Positions 45,739-56,035 of a stretch of DNA of 64,000 bases are shown piece by piece. The notes beneath the pieces were generated by a model. The model ran no database searches and was not told the origin of the DNA. It worked only from the letters and a program-made list of their open reading frames with translations. Origin of the DNA: Cellulosilyticum ruminicola JCM 14822 (GTDB lineage Bacteria > Bacillota > Clostridia > Lachnospirales > Cellulosilyticaceae). Numbering within the stretch: position 1 is the stretch's first letter; every line of letters begins with the position of its first letter. Location: the NCBI RefSeq assembly GCF_001311925.1, contig NZ_BBCG01000014.1, positions 1 through 64,000 of the forward strand. The letters are read 5' to 3'. Both the position numbers and the translations under genes were made by a program.

Positions 45739-47472
45739 TTATGCCTCCTCTTTCTTAAATTGAGAATAATAGATTTCACGATAGACTTCACAGTCTTCAA
45801 GTAAAGTTTCATGTGTTCCTCTACCCACCATTTTACCATCATCTAAAACAATAATTTGATCAGCATATTGAATAGAAGATGCACGCTGAGACACTATAAA
45901 TACAGTTGGCTTATATTCAAGCTCACGAATCGCCTTACGTAACTTAGCATCTGTTGCAAAATCTAAGGCAGATGTACTATCATCTAAAATTAAAATTTCA
46001 GGCTTCTTCACAAGAGCTCTAGCAATGCTCATACGCTGTCTTTGTCCACCAGATAAGTTTTTACCACCTTGCTCTATTTTTCCCTCTAACCCGCCTTTTT
46101 GTGCCACTACATCGCTTCCTTGAGCCAATGTAATAGCTTCATGAATTTCTGCATTTGTGGCTTTTTTATTTCCCCATTTAATATTGCTTGCCATATCCCC
46201 TTTAAATAGCACTGCTTTTTGCATAACGATACCTATTTTATTAAGTAGTGCCTTACGTTCATATGACTTAACATTTTTACCATCTATGAGTACTTCTCCT
46301 GCTGTGGCATCATAAAATCTAGGAATCATATGCACAAGTGATGTTTTTCCTGAACCGGTACCACCAATGATTCCTACAGTTTCACCTTTCTTCACCTCAA
46401 AATTAATAGCTGTTAATGATTCTTCACCTGCTCCTTTATAAGTTAAAAAAACATTTTTGAAGCTTACTACTGGAATATCTTCTCCTACATTTCCTACTAT
46501 CTGGTCACCATGTAACATACTTGATTTAATCTCAAATACATCTGAAATACGATTGCCACATGCAATAGATTTATTTACTGTGATAATAAGTCCAGCAAGT
46601 TTAATAAGCTCTACTAAAATTTGTGACATATAGTTATAAAGAGCCACCACTTGACCTTGTGATAAAATTCCTTCGTTCACTTGAATCGCGCCAACCCATA
46701 TAAGTCTTACAATGGCTACATTAATAATGACATAAGTCAGTGGATTTATAAGCGTAGCAATTGTACCTGCTTTCTTTTGAATATGTGTTAAAGCTTCATT
46801 ATGTTTGTTAAAAGCTTTTAACTCTTCTTCCTCTTTACCAAAAGCACGAATAACACGCACACCAACTAAGTTTTCTCTTGTAGTACCTAATACTTGATCT
46901 AATCTTTGTTGTACTGCTTTCAGCATAGGAATATTTATAAGCATAATGCCAAATATAACAATAGATAATAAAATAATAGCAACGACGAAGATTACAGCCG
47001 ACCTTGCATCAATTGTAAAGGCCATAACTGTTGCGCCAAGTACAACAAATGGCGAACGCAAAAACAAACGCAGCACCATATTCACACCATTTTGCGCTTG
47101 ATTAACGTCACTCGTCATCCTTGTCATCATTGTGGCCGTTCCCAGTGTATCTACTTCTGTAAACGAAAGACTTAATAAGTGCTTAAATAAAGCTTGTCTT
47201 ACACCTGTTCCAAAGCCAACAGCAGCCTTAGCAGAAAAATACTGGGCAGTTACAGAACAAGCAAGTCCAATTAACGCTAATAATACAAGTATTAAGCACA
47301 TTCTTATAATGTATCCTACATTTCGACCAGCAATTCCCTTATCAATAATTGCGGCTACTACAAGGGGTACAAAAAGTTCAAAAGAAGCTTCCAACATCTT
47401 AAATAAAGGTGCTAAAACACACTCTTTTTTATAGTCCTTGAGGTAAATTAATAACTTCTTCACCTTGTCCAT
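45739..47472 (-). CDS. ABC exporter half-transporter, subunit A
   Basis: 577 residues, intact. Transmembrane domain with TMTRMTSDVNQAQN coupling segment; ATPase with Walker A GGTGSGKTSL, signature LSGGQRQR, Walker B ILILDDSTSALD. Asp replaces the catalytic Glu after Walker B (DDSTS), so this is the degenerate site typical of one half of a heterodimer; the partner 43984-45736 has the Glu. First gene of the pair. Confidence 0.93.
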   Translation of the reverse strand: MDKVKKLLIYLKDYKKECVLAPLFKMLEASFELFVPLVVAAIIDKGIAGRNVGYIIRMCLILVLLALIGLACSVTAQYFSAKAAVGFGTGVRQALFKHLLSLSFTEVDTLGTATMMTRMTSDVNQAQNGVNMVLRLFLRSPFVVLGATVMAFTIDARSAVIFVVAIILLSIVIFGIMLINIPMLKAVQQRLDQVLGTTRENLVGVRVIRAFGKEEEELKAFNKHNEALTHIQKKAGTIATLINPLTYVIINVAIVRLIWVGAIQVNEGILSQGQVVALYNYMSQILVELIKLAGLIITVNKSIACGNRISDVFEIKSSMLHGDQIVGNVGEDIPVVSFKNVFLTYKGAGEESLTAINFEVKKGETVGIIGGTGSGKTSLVHMIPRFYDATAGEVLIDGKNVKSYERKALLNKIGIVMQKAVLFKGDMASNIKWGNKKATNAEIHEAITLAQGSDVVAQKGGLEGKIEQGGKNLSGGQRQRMSIARALVKKPEILILDDSTSALDFATDAKLRKAIRELEYKPTVFIVSQRASSIQYADQIIVLDDGKMVGRGTHETLLEDCEVYREIYYSQFKKEEA

Positions 47473-47600
47473 CCTCTCTTTTATTTTATATTAAAATTTC
47501 CGACTATTATCATACCACAATATGTACTATACGAAAATTATCAATACCGTATACTTAATATATGTTTTTTATAATTTTTTAAAACAGAATAAATTTTAAA

Positions 47601-47990
47601 CTATTCCATTTCTTTATTTAAAACTTGAGCAGTATCAACTGATACTTTTAACATATCTACAATATCATTCATTGTAGCAACTTGTTCTTCTATATATGCT
47701 GACATTTCATCTGTTGATTTAGATGTGTCTTTCGCCATATCTGCTACCATTTGAATCATTTCATACATTTTTTCTTTAAATGGATGACCCTCTATAAGTG
47801 CCACATTGATTTCGCCTTTTTCCATTAGGTTATTAACCATTTCTTTGATAAAATTTAGGTCACTATGCATCTGTGCTATATAAGCATTTTTAATAAGTTT
47901 ATTAGAATTTACATAACTTAATGCTGTACAAATTGCAATAATAACAATAGTTACTATTGCTACAATTCTTAATGTAATTCCTCTTTTCAT
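47601..47990 (-). CDS. Small membrane protein resembling a collapsed chemoreceptor
   Basis: 129 residues: one N-terminal membrane helix (IVAIVTIVIIAICTALSYV), a short extracytoplasmic stretch, then coiled-coil helix with YIEEQVATMNDIVDMLKVS, which resembles the tail of methyl-accepting chemotaxis proteins (EEQ-A-M-EI). The HAMP and signalling tip are missing. It may be an internally deleted MCP or a real small protein. It follows the lipoprotein gene by one base, so they are co-transcribed. Confidence 0.55.
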   Translation of the reverse strand: MKRGITLRIVAIVTIVIIAICTALSYVNSNKLIKNAYIAQMHSDLNFIKEMVNNLMEKGEINVALIEGHPFKEKMYEMIQMVADMAKDTSKSTDEMSAYIEEQVATMNDIVDMLKVSVDTAQVLNKEME

Positions 47991-47991
47991 G

Positions 47992-48546
47992 TTAATTAAT
48001 CTCCTCCGTACGTTCTATGCTATACTCATCAATTTTCCATTCGCCTTGCTGCCTTAGCATTTTAAGCTGAATTGCTGTTTCATATGAAGTACCATTTTTT
48101 ATTTCATAACCTGAAAAGAAATCTGAAGTTGAATTTTCTACAATAAGTACATATGTATAATCTACTATACAGGCTCCTTCACCTCCTATTCGAACTAATT
48201 GAATACTCTCCATATTTAGCTCCTCCACACTCATCATCAGTTTATTTTTAACGATATATGCATTGTCATTATCAATCCAATCATCCGCTGTAAAATACTC
48301 TTTGAGTGTTTCACTATAATACTCTGTTTCTGCCTTCACATCAGGCTTATAATAATTTCTACCCATTGCTGCAATAGTAAAACCTTCTGCACTAGACTTT
48401 ATAGCGGCTGCATCCTCACAATCTTCATCGTAAAATAGATTGTTACCATCAATGTCTATAGAAAACACCTTCGTTTCTTGTTGAGCAAAATTATTATTGC
48501 ATCCAGTAAGACTTACTATTACTCCCCCTAATAGAATCATCTTCAC
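47992..48546 (-). CDS. Lipoprotein of unknown function (possible early in-frame stop)
   Basis: 184 residues from GTG 48546 with lipobox SLTGC; the mature part is acidic with VDYTYVLIVENSTS and GEWKIDEYSIER near the end. No ribosome site serves the GTG. A well-placed GGAGAC precedes an ATG at 48567 in the same frame (MNIKSK), separated from the GTG only by one TGA codon at 48549-48547. So the natural start was probably 48567 and the TGA is a nonsense change or a base error. Confidence 0.65.
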   Translation of the reverse strand: MKMILLGGVIVSLTGCNNNFAQQETKVFSIDIDGNNLFYDEDCEDAAAIKSSAEGFTIAAMGRNYYKPDVKAETEYYSETLKEYFTADDWIDNDNAYIVKNKLMMSVEELNMESIQLVRIGGEGACIVDYTYVLIVENSTSDFFSGYEIKNGTSYETAIQLKMLRQQGEWKIDEYSIERTEEIN

Positions 48547-48696
48547 TCATTTACTCTTGATATTCATTTTTGTCTCCACATGATTATATTCCAATTTTAC
48601 ATTTTATGTAAAATATCTATGTATAATTTTATACTGAATTATATTTTTATAAGTCAATATACATAAATTTTATAAAATAATATTTTTATTCAAAAT

Positions 48697-48730
48697 AAAA
48701 AGCATATCACATAAAGTGATATGCTTTTTT
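48697..48730 (-). terminator. Terminator of the efflux operon
   Basis: AAAAAGCATATCAC (48697-48710) and GTGATATGCTTTTTT (48716-48730) form a perfect stem with 5-base loop. Confidence 0.92.
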
Positions 48731-48740
48731 ATATTTATCG

Positions 48741-49883
48741 TTATACGTCTACTTCTGAATCAAATTTTCTTTTAAAGCACCAAATGCCAATTGGCAGCAT
48801 AATTAAAATATATGCTATTAAGCCAATGATATTATTTTTTACATCTGCAAAAGATAAGTGCTTAATTAGAATTTCATCAAAGCTTCTTGCATAATTAATA
48901 AGTGGCCAGAATGTTTTCACAAGGGCTACTAATGCATTTGGCATTTGATCGATAGGCCATACATAACCACATGTTAAGAATGTTGGTAATGATAACATAT
49001 AAGCCACTTGTGTAAAGCGGGTTTTCTTACCTGTTAAACTAAATAAGATAATACCTACACAACTTATAGCTATTGCAAATAATGCACTTATTAAAATTGC
49101 TAAAGCGATACTTCCATTAAATATTAACCCAAACTTCCTATGTATTAAATAAATTGAAAAGGCACCTGAACTCATAAGGCATATTCCTGATAATACCATT
49201 TTAGCAAATAATTTAGGAAGTGTTCTTTTAGCTGCTACTTCTTCTGGATTTCTTGCCATTAAAGTTGCCATACTTGATAGCATAAGTTGCTGTAAGAATA
49301 CAGCAAAGAGTCCATACATTAAGTAATTCATATAAGTTAATTTAGAATCATATAACATTCGTTCTCCAAAAGTTAAAGGAAGTGCCATACCATTAGCTTC
49401 ATTTTCCTGCATACTGCCTGTTCCTTCTATAACTTGAATAGCAGCTCCAGCAGAGACTGTTTGGACAATACTTGCTGCTCCTGCATATAAATTATTACTT
49501 ACAATGGCATTTGTACCATCTGTTAAAATTAAAACTTGTGATTGTTTACCTGTTTTAATATTCATACTAAGGTCTTGTGGAATATATACTCCCATATAAA
49601 CCTTACGTTCATTAATAAGCTGTTCTAGCTCCATTTTATCCTTTGCATAATACTCCACAATAAAGCGTTCATTTTCATCAAAGTAACGTATAATTTTTCT
49701 ACTTAAACTACTATTATCTTCATCTAAAACAGCAATAGATACGTCATTTACATAGCTATTATAATATGCCCCACCAATCCACATTGATAAGAATGGCATA
49801 GCGATAAAGCATACTAAAAGCAATCCTATTTTCTTAGTTGCAAAATCAATTTCTTCCCAAAGGCTCTTAAAAAAAGTGATCAT
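48741..49883 (-). CDS. ABC-2 type transport permease (YhgE/YbhR-like), second copy
   Basis: 380 residues: helix near 25-45, a large extracytoplasmic domain (VSIAVLDEDNSSLSRKIIRYF, MGVYIPQDLSMNI), then five helices near the C-terminus with MLSLPTFLTCGYVWPIDQMP. Paralogue of the gene just upstream, which it overlaps by four bases (ATGA). Such permeases pair as heterodimers and need an ATPase, which this operon lacks. Last gene of the operon. Confidence 0.9.
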   Translation of the reverse strand: MITFFKSLWEEIDFATKKIGLLLVCFIAMPFLSMWIGGAYYNSYVNDVSIAVLDEDNSSLSRKIIRYFDENERFIVEYYAKDKMELEQLINERKVYMGVYIPQDLSMNIKTGKQSQVLILTDGTNAIVSNNLYAGAASIVQTVSAGAAIQVIEGTGSMQENEANGMALPLTFGERMLYDSKLTYMNYLMYGLFAVFLQQLMLSSMATLMARNPEEVAAKRTLPKLFAKMVLSGICLMSSGAFSIYLIHRKFGLIFNGSIALAILISALFAIAISCVGIILFSLTGKKTRFTQVAYMLSLPTFLTCGYVWPIDQMPNALVALVKTFWPLINYARSFDEILIKHLSFADVKNNIIGLIAYILIMLPIGIWCFKRKFDSEVDV

Positions 49884-51022
49884 CGATTATCTTCCTCCTT
49901 TGGTTTTCCCATATTACGAATAGTGATTCCAAGTGTACCTACTGCAATCATAATTAATGTATAAAGTACTAAAAATCTAATATCCGCACCAACATTTACT
50001 GTACTGCCTTTAAGATAAATATCTCTTAAATTATCACCATAATGTGTGAATGGAATAAATTGTGCCATCCATTTGTATGATGGAATCATAGAAATAAGTG
50101 GCCATGTATAACCTGCCATAATAGAGTTGGGAATAAGTAATAAACCTGATGCTGTCATAGCAACTACACGGTTACGTAAACATGCTGAAAGAGCTACCGC
50201 TAGTGCTGATACCGCAAACATAAACAACACGCTTAAGAAATATACAAGTGGCAGTGAACCTCTACAAGGAATTTTAAATATGTATACTTGCACAGCTACA
50301 TTAATTAAAATAGCTATACTTCCTAATATGCCATAAAATATAACTTTACCTAAAATATAAGCAAGTTCATTACGTCTTTCTCCCTCTTCTTTACGTCTTC
50401 TGCGTACACATAAAACACCAGTTAATCCAATTCCAAGCTGGCAAATAACTGTCCCATAACCCGGTGTCATAAAGTAATTAAAACTTTTAGTTGGATTATA
50501 AAGCGTACGTGTCACAAAGCTAATTGGCATAGCTGTTGTGAAAGCTTCATCATAGCTCTTATTTAAACGATTTTGAATCTGCTTCACACTAGCTCCAACT
50601 CTCATTGAAATAAGAATTTCACTAGCCTTACTTTTTGCAATACTTGTAAGACTCATATGACTACCATCATAAATCATCATAACAGATGGCGATCTTAAAG
50701 CTGTTACATCTTCTGAGAAATTTTTAGGAATAACCATTCCTGCTCTTACCATACTTGAATTAATAAGCTCTTCAAGTTCTGATTGACTATCTATTTGATA
50801 CTTTAAATCAAAAGCATCATTATCTCTAAAGTAACCTATCATCTGTCTACTAAGCTGAGAATCGTCATAGTCTACTATAGCGAAAGGTACTTTATCTATA
50901 ACCCCCTTATTAAGTTGCCACCCTACTAAAAGGTTGACAACAATAGGGATAATTAAACATGTAATAAGCATAAGCTTATCTGATTTTAACTTACTTAATT
51001 CTTCTCTGATACTTCCTAACAT
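49880..51022 (-). CDS. ABC-2 type transport permease (YhgE/YbhR-like), first copy
   Basis: 380 residues with the same layout as its neighbour: PFAIVDYDDSQLSRQMIGYF, AGMVIPKNFSEDV, then ASGLLLIPNSIMAGYTWPLISMIP in consecutive segments before the last helix. Gene duplication within the operon is evident. Follows the HlyD-like gene by 40 bases. Confidence 0.9.
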   Translation of the reverse strand: MLGSIREELSKLKSDKLMLITCLIIPIVVNLLVGWQLNKGVIDKVPFAIVDYDDSQLSRQMIGYFRDNDAFDLKYQIDSQSELEELINSSMVRAGMVIPKNFSEDVTALRSPSVMMIYDGSHMSLTSIAKSKASEILISMRVGASVKQIQNRLNKSYDEAFTTAMPISFVTRTLYNPTKSFNYFMTPGYGTVICQLGIGLTGVLCVRRRRKEEGERRNELAYILGKVIFYGILGSIAILINVAVQVYIFKIPCRGSLPLVYFLSVLFMFAVSALAVALSACLRNRVVAMTASGLLLIPNSIMAGYTWPLISMIPSYKWMAQFIPFTHYGDNLRDIYLKGSTVNVGADIRFLVLYTLIMIAVGTLGITIRNMGKPKEEDNR

Positions 51023-51062
51023 CTACTCACCTTCTTTGCGTAAGCTTTCATAGGGTGTCTCA

Positions 51063-52412
51063 TTATTCAGCCTCGTTGGCAAATTGAATGTATGCACTCA
51101 TACCTGGTCTTAATGTTTGTTCAGCATTATCGATTTCAATTTTTACACCAAATGATACGATATCGAAATCACCATTTTCATTAGTTGCTCTTTTAATTGC
51201 AAAGTCAGGTTGTGCATTAATTGTTGTTACTGTACCTGTAAATGTTTGGGCTTTATAAGCTGGTACTTTAACTTGTACTTGTTGCCCTTGTGTAATTTTG
51301 CTAAGGTCAGTTTCTTTAACACTTACTTCTGCCCAAGTTCCTTTTAAATTACTTACGATAGCCATTTGTGAACCAGATGATACAAGTTCACCTTCTTCAG
51401 AATTGATAGTTGTTACGATACCATCCATTGGTGCTTTAATGACAACTTCTTTAAGATAAGCATCAACTTCCGCCACTGCTCCTTTAGCTTGTTGTACTAA
51501 TCCTTCTTTAGCTTCTACGCCTGCTTGCGCTTGTGCGAGGAGCGCTTTAGAAGAATCTACACCAGCCATAGCTTGTGTAAGTTGCGCTTTTGCGGCTGAA
51601 AGTCCAGCTTCCGCTTGATCTACTCTTGTTTTAGCTGCTTCAAGTCCAGCTAATGCTTGCTCACTTGTTGCTGTAGCCGCTTTTTTATCTTCTTCTCTAG
51701 CACCTTCTTGTGCCATACTTAAAGTTTGTTTTGCTACTTCAAGTTGAGTTTTGATTTCATCTAATTTTTGCTGAGATACTGCACCTTTTTCTACAAGTGC
51801 TGCTACTCTAGCATAAGATGTTTTCATTAAGTCATATGCTGCTTGTGCTTTTATGACATCTTGTGTTCTTGCACCATTATCTGCTTTTTCTTTAACTGCC
51901 ATTGCTGCTTCATATTGTTTTTGAGAAGCTGCTACACCAGCTTTTGCTTCATTTACTTTTCCTGCTGAAGCATCTACACCAGCTTGCGCTTTTTCAATTA
52001 AACTATTTGATGCATCAAGTCCAGCTTGTGCTTGTTCATATACTTTTTTAGCTGCTTCAAGTCCTGCCTTTGCTTGTCTTAAAGCCGCTTCTGCTTGTTG
52101 TTTCTTTGCCTTGATTTCATCACTTGAAATCTCGATAAGTGGATCACCAGCTTTTACTTCTTGACCTTCTTGTACATAGATTTTTACAATTCTACCTGGT
52201 ACTTTACTATTTACATTGACTTCTTGTGTTTCAAGAATCCCCTGTGCTACTAATCCATCTCCAGCATCAAAGAACTTTCCGATTGCTGTAAGCTCTGCAT
52301 CTTTAGTTCCATTGAACCCATATGTTAATATGCATAAAACGATTCCTAAGCAAGCTGCGATTGCAACTAAGTTAAGTAGTCTCTTTGCTTTAAACACTTC
52401 TTTTATATTCAT
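51063..52412 (-). CDS. HlyD/MFP-type periplasmic-adaptor-like protein
   Basis: 449 residues from ATG 52412 (AGGAGGAAGAAAT). One N-terminal membrane helix, then a split lipoyl domain (GRIVKIYVQEGQEVKAGDPLIEI and VVIKAPMDGIVTTINSEEGELV as pieces) flanking a very long alpha-helical hairpin (about 90-330) with near-repeats of QAGLDAS/QAGVDAS/KAGVAAS/QAGVEAK type. A beta-barrel domain follows (WAEVSVKETDLSKI, GQQVQVKVP). In diderm bacteria it links an inner-membrane pump to TolC. Here it lies between a TolC-like gene and two ABC-2 permeases. Confidence 0.93.
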   Translation of the reverse strand: MNIKEVFKAKRLLNLVAIAACLGIVLCILTYGFNGTKDAELTAIGKFFDAGDGLVAQGILETQEVNVNSKVPGRIVKIYVQEGQEVKAGDPLIEISSDEIKAKKQQAEAALRQAKAGLEAAKKVYEQAQAGLDASNSLIEKAQAGVDASAGKVNEAKAGVAASQKQYEAAMAVKEKADNGARTQDVIKAQAAYDLMKTSYARVAALVEKGAVSQQKLDEIKTQLEVAKQTLSMAQEGAREEDKKAATATSEQALAGLEAAKTRVDQAEAGLSAAKAQLTQAMAGVDSSKALLAQAQAGVEAKEGLVQQAKGAVAEVDAYLKEVVIKAPMDGIVTTINSEEGELVSSGSQMAIVSNLKGTWAEVSVKETDLSKITQGQQVQVKVPAYKAQTFTGTVTTINAQPDFAIKRATNENGDFDIVSFGVKIEIDNAEQTLRPGMSAYIQFANEAE

Positions 52413-52489
52413 ATTTCTTCCTCCTATAACTATACGTTTAAATACTCTCATTTAAATTTAAGCATTTAGGATGCTATTCTTATGTATGA

Positions 52490-54158
52490 TTAATATGGTA
52501 AAATCCCAATATCATTTAGATATTTAAGTCTTGATAAGTTATAACCATTTACAACTTCAATTTCTTTCTCTTCAATGTTTGTAAGATTTTCTTCCGCCGC
52601 AATTACTTCTACAATTGTTCCTGACATATCTTGTAAATTAAGTTGTTTAAGAAGGGCATTATCAAATCCATAACCTACTTCATATTTCACTTTTGCAATT
52701 TCTACATTTTCTGTAGCATCTTGACGAAGCTCAGCTGCTGTTTTTACAAGTTTTTTCATAGACTCTACTGTTGCATGTGATGTACGAATATCACTTTCTG
52801 CTTGAAGTTTTGCCTGGTTGATTGCGATTTTAGCACCTTGCTGTAAGAGTACAACTTCTTTATATTGATTATCACTGCTTTTGTAATTTGAAGCATTTAC
52901 AGCAACCATTAAATCATCATAAAGCTCTGCTTGAACTTCTGCTTTTCTAATAGCTAATTGGTGACTAAGTCCGCTGGCAATACCTTGTGCTAAATCATAT
53001 TCTTCATCTGGACTTGCTTCTACTTTTGCAACATGGATTTCTTTTGATAAATCCATGTTCATATTTTTCTTAAGTGCGATTAAAGCTGAGTTGTATTCTT
53101 TTACTTGTAACTCACGCGCCATAACTGTTGAGTTATAGTATGATTTAGCAAGTAACATATCATCTTTAGATTTCCCCCCTACTTTATAAGCAGCTTTTGC
53201 TAGCTCATATTGCACGAGTCCTCTTTCCATTGCTTTATCTTTTACCTTTAAGATTTCTTGTTGTTTTAAAGCTTCAAAGTAACTATTTTCAATGAGTAGT
53301 GCTACTTGATTTTTATAAATGTTTACTGCATAAGCTGTTACTTTATCTTGTGCTGTTACCATTTTGATCACAAGTTCCCCAAGAGGCTCTACTCTTAAAG
53401 ATGAAATTGTGCTTACTGAAAGTTTATTAGCCACATTAGACATAGCAAATTGTACAGCTGCATCATATTGAGATTTACTTGAAAGATACTCTTGTGTACC
53501 TTCTTCTAATTTTTTTTTGACTTACAGCTAACTCATCACTTAAACCTGATACATATTGTTTAAGTGCTTCAACTACAGTAGGATATAATGCTTCTGCTTT
53601 ATCTTTAACTAATGATCTTACTTGCTCCATTGTTGCACCTGGATATACTGGTAATACATGCGCTGCTAATGAATCTACAACATCATCCATTATTGTATTT
53701 CCAGCTTTAAAGTTAAATGTAACACCTTGAAACTCTTTTGATACTGTAGCAGGTGACATTCCTCTTTCAAGTGCTGCTTGTGCTGATTCTAATTGAGGTT
53801 GTTTTTCATATATTTGATCTCTACCGTCATTAATTACATAGCTTGCATGCGATAATGCCATTGTACTTTCGTTTAAGTTATTTCTTACTTCTTCTCCATT
53901 GCTTCCTACGAGTTTAGCAATGTCCGCTTGATTGCGAACTTGTTGCAGAACTAAACTATTTTCAAGTCCTTGTGATATAGCTTCATCTAAGGTTAAAAGT
54001 GTGCCTTTAATTTCTGCAATTTGCTTAGTATCTTGTTTTTGATTGTTTGTTACTGCCACATTAGTTGTAGTATTTTTTGCAGCTGGAGCTTGTGCGTAAA
54101 GTGTATTACTTACTAGTAATGTTGCGATCATTAAAGATGCTATTAGCTTTTTACTCAT
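52490..54158 (-). CDS. TolC-family (outer-membrane-efflux-like) protein (one frameshift)
   Basis: About 555 residues with signal peptide MSKKLIASLMIATLLVSNTLYA. GTLLTLDEAISQGLENS is the classical TolC repeat start; long helices follow, and AVEVKYEVGYG-like IAKVKYEVGYGFDNALLKQ with YNLSRLKYLNDIG closes the second repeat. The frame breaks in an A9 tract at about 53512 (SQKK then LEEGTQEYL). TolC-like proteins occur in some Clostridia despite the lack of an outer membrane. First gene of the efflux operon. Confidence 0.82.
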
Positions 54159-54293
54159 CTTTCTCCCTCTCTCTCGAAGTATTTTTATTTTTTAATCAAA
54201 CTATTTAATCATAATTAACATTTTCATTTTTGTTATACCTCAAAAATAGACTACCGTCAATTATCTATTTGTATTTTTTACCTTTTTTTCGAC

Positions 54294-54333
54294 AAAAAGA
54301 AAACAGTCGCAAAAGCAACTGTTTTTCTTTTTT
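54294..54333 (-). terminator. Terminator of the threonine aldolase gene
   Basis: AAAAAGAAAACAGT pairs with ACTGTTTTTCTTTTT around CGCAAAAGCA. Confidence 0.85.
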
Positions 54334-54338
54334 GTTTC

Positions 54339-55361
54339 TTATGCATCTTTTAAAGCCTTAATAAAGCTTTCTACACCTTTTCTCGTAGTAGCCCATGAAG
54401 TTACTAAACGGACGGCTGTACGTTTTTCATCAATTTTTTCCCAGATTGTAAAATCAAAATCTTTTTCTAGTTTTTCAAGTATTTCATTTGGAAAAATAAC
54501 GAATATTTGATTCGTTGGTGATTCACTAAAGAATTCATACCCAGTTTCCTTAATGGCCGCTCTTAAAAGATCTGCCATTTCATTAGCATATGTCGCTAAA
54601 CTAAAGAATAAGTCTTCTTTAAATAACTGAGCAAATTGAATACCAAGGAGTCTCCCTTTAGCTAATAACCCTCCCTTTTGTTTGATATGATATCTAAAGT
54701 CTGCTTTTAAAGTAGGATTACAAATCACTAATGCTTCGCCCATTAAGGCACCGTTTTTAGTTCCTCCAATGTAAAAGGCATCTGTTAAACTTGGAAAATC
54801 TTCCATTTTCAAATCATTTTCTTTACACATTAACGCAGAGCCTATACGTGCCCCATCTAAAAATAAATAAAGACCATTTGCCTTACATACACTACTAATA
54901 GCTTCTAATTCTGCTTTTGTATAAATTGTCCCTATTTCAGTAGAATCTGAAATGTAGACAAGCTTTGGTTTCACCATATGTTCATCTGTATGTGTTGCTA
55001 ATACCTTTAAAATTTGCCCTGCCCTTATTTTTCCATTTTCACTTGGTACTGCAATTACTTTATGTCCTGTCGCTTCTATAGCTCCAGTTTCATGAACACA
55101 TACATGGCCAGTTTCCACTGAGATAACTGCTTCATGTGGTCTTAAGAAAGCTGAAATAGCTGTAAGATTTGTTTGTGTCCCTCCTACTAAAAGGTGTACA
55201 TCTACATTTTCATCTTTTACTATTTCCTTAATTGAATGAACGGCTTCTTCTGTGTACGCATCTTGCCCATATCCTGATGTTTGTTCTAAATTTGATTTCA
55301 CTAGCGCCTCTATAATATTAGGATGTGCGCCTTCACTATAGTCATTTTTAAAGCTATACAT
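54339..55361 (-). CDS. Low-specificity L-threonine aldolase-like PLP enzyme
   Basis: 340 residues, fold-type I. DYSEGAHPNIIEAL at the N-terminus, GGTQTNLTAI, HVCVHETGAIEATGHK, FLDGARIGSAL and Lys202 in IGGTKNGALMGEA (PLP Schiff base). Splits threonine to glycine and acetaldehyde in the family. AAAGGAG ribosome site. Single gene between two terminators. Confidence 0.93.
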   Translation of the reverse strand: MYSFKNDYSEGAHPNIIEALVKSNLEQTSGYGQDAYTEEAVHSIKEIVKDENVDVHLLVGGTQTNLTAISAFLRPHEAVISVETGHVCVHETGAIEATGHKVIAVPSENGKIRAGQILKVLATHTDEHMVKPKLVYISDSTEIGTIYTKAELEAISSVCKANGLYLFLDGARIGSALMCKENDLKMEDFPSLTDAFYIGGTKNGALMGEALVICNPTLKADFRYHIKQKGGLLAKGRLLGIQFAQLFKEDLFFSLATYANEMADLLRAAIKETGYEFFSESPTNQIFVIFPNEILEKLEKDFDFTIWEKIDEKRTAVRLVTSWATTRKGVESFIKALKDA

Positions 55362-55429
55362 TACTATTCTCCTTTTATATCTATTATTTTTTATGTCTAG
55401 TATATCATATTTATGTCCCTACTAAAATA

Positions 55430-55477
55430 AAAAGACCATAAAGCTAGGCCAATCACCTAGTTTTATGGTCTTCTTTT
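55430..55477 (-). terminator. Terminator of the small helical protein gene
   Basis: AAAAGACCATAAAGCTAGG pairs with CCTAGTTTTATGGTCTTTTT-like sequence (CCTAG, TTTATGGTCTT) with one bulge. Confidence 0.8.
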
Positions 55478-55481
55478 ATTT

Positions 55482-55787
55482 TTAATAATAGCCATATTCA
55501 CAAAGAATTTCATAACAACTATTTACTTCGTCATCAGTGAAGAGATCGCCATATTGTGCTTTTACAATAAGCGCTTCCATTGTATATTCCAAAAGACCTG
55601 CTTCTTGAAGCTTCTCAAAATCATCAGATGTTCTACCTTTTCTAATGATTTCTTTAGCTGTTTTTACAGCACCAAACTTTTCTACTGTTTGAAGAAAACG
55701 AGTTGCTCTATAACCTGGGCATTCTTTTTCTGCTAACTGACAATTTTTAATGAGTTCTTCTTGAAATTGCTTTTCTACTGCTGACAT
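55482..55787 (-). CDS. Conserved small helical protein
   Basis: 101 residues with ribosome site AGAGGTGG. Segments CPGYRATRFLQTVEKFGAVKTAKEII, GLLEYTMEALIVKAQYGDLFT and EILCEYGYY match a widespread uncharacterised bacterial family of about 100 residues. Cytosolic, no catalytic residues apparent. Function unknown. Confidence 0.8.
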   Translation of the reverse strand: MSAVEKQFQEELIKNCQLAEKECPGYRATRFLQTVEKFGAVKTAKEIIRKGRTSDDFEKLQEAGLLEYTMEALIVKAQYGDLFTDDEVNSCYEILCEYGYY

Positions 55788-55963
55788 ATTCCACCTCTAT
55801 ATAAATTATAGTTTATCTGAGCTATCCACCTCAGATATGCTTTACTTTTATTATAACCACACTAGTCTTATTCTAGCAATTATTCATGCCATAACTTTCC
55901 ACTCGCCAACGCTTTAACAGCTTCAAAAAAACCCAAATTTCTTACATATATTTTTTCGCACAT

Positions 55964-56003
55964 AATAAAGAAGCTATCCATTTATTTAAATAGCTTCTTT
56001 ATT
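55964..56003 (-). terminator. Terminator of the zinc-ribbon membrane protein gene
   Basis: AATAAAGAAGCTAT and ATAGCTTCTTTATT form a perfect 14-bp stem. Confidence 0.85.
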
Positions 56004-56035
56004 AATATTAATTTAATCATTATTATAATGCTTTT

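Noticed and set aside
52216-52455. Plus-strand ORF opposite the HlyD-like gene
   Set aside because: Antisense shadow without ribosome site.
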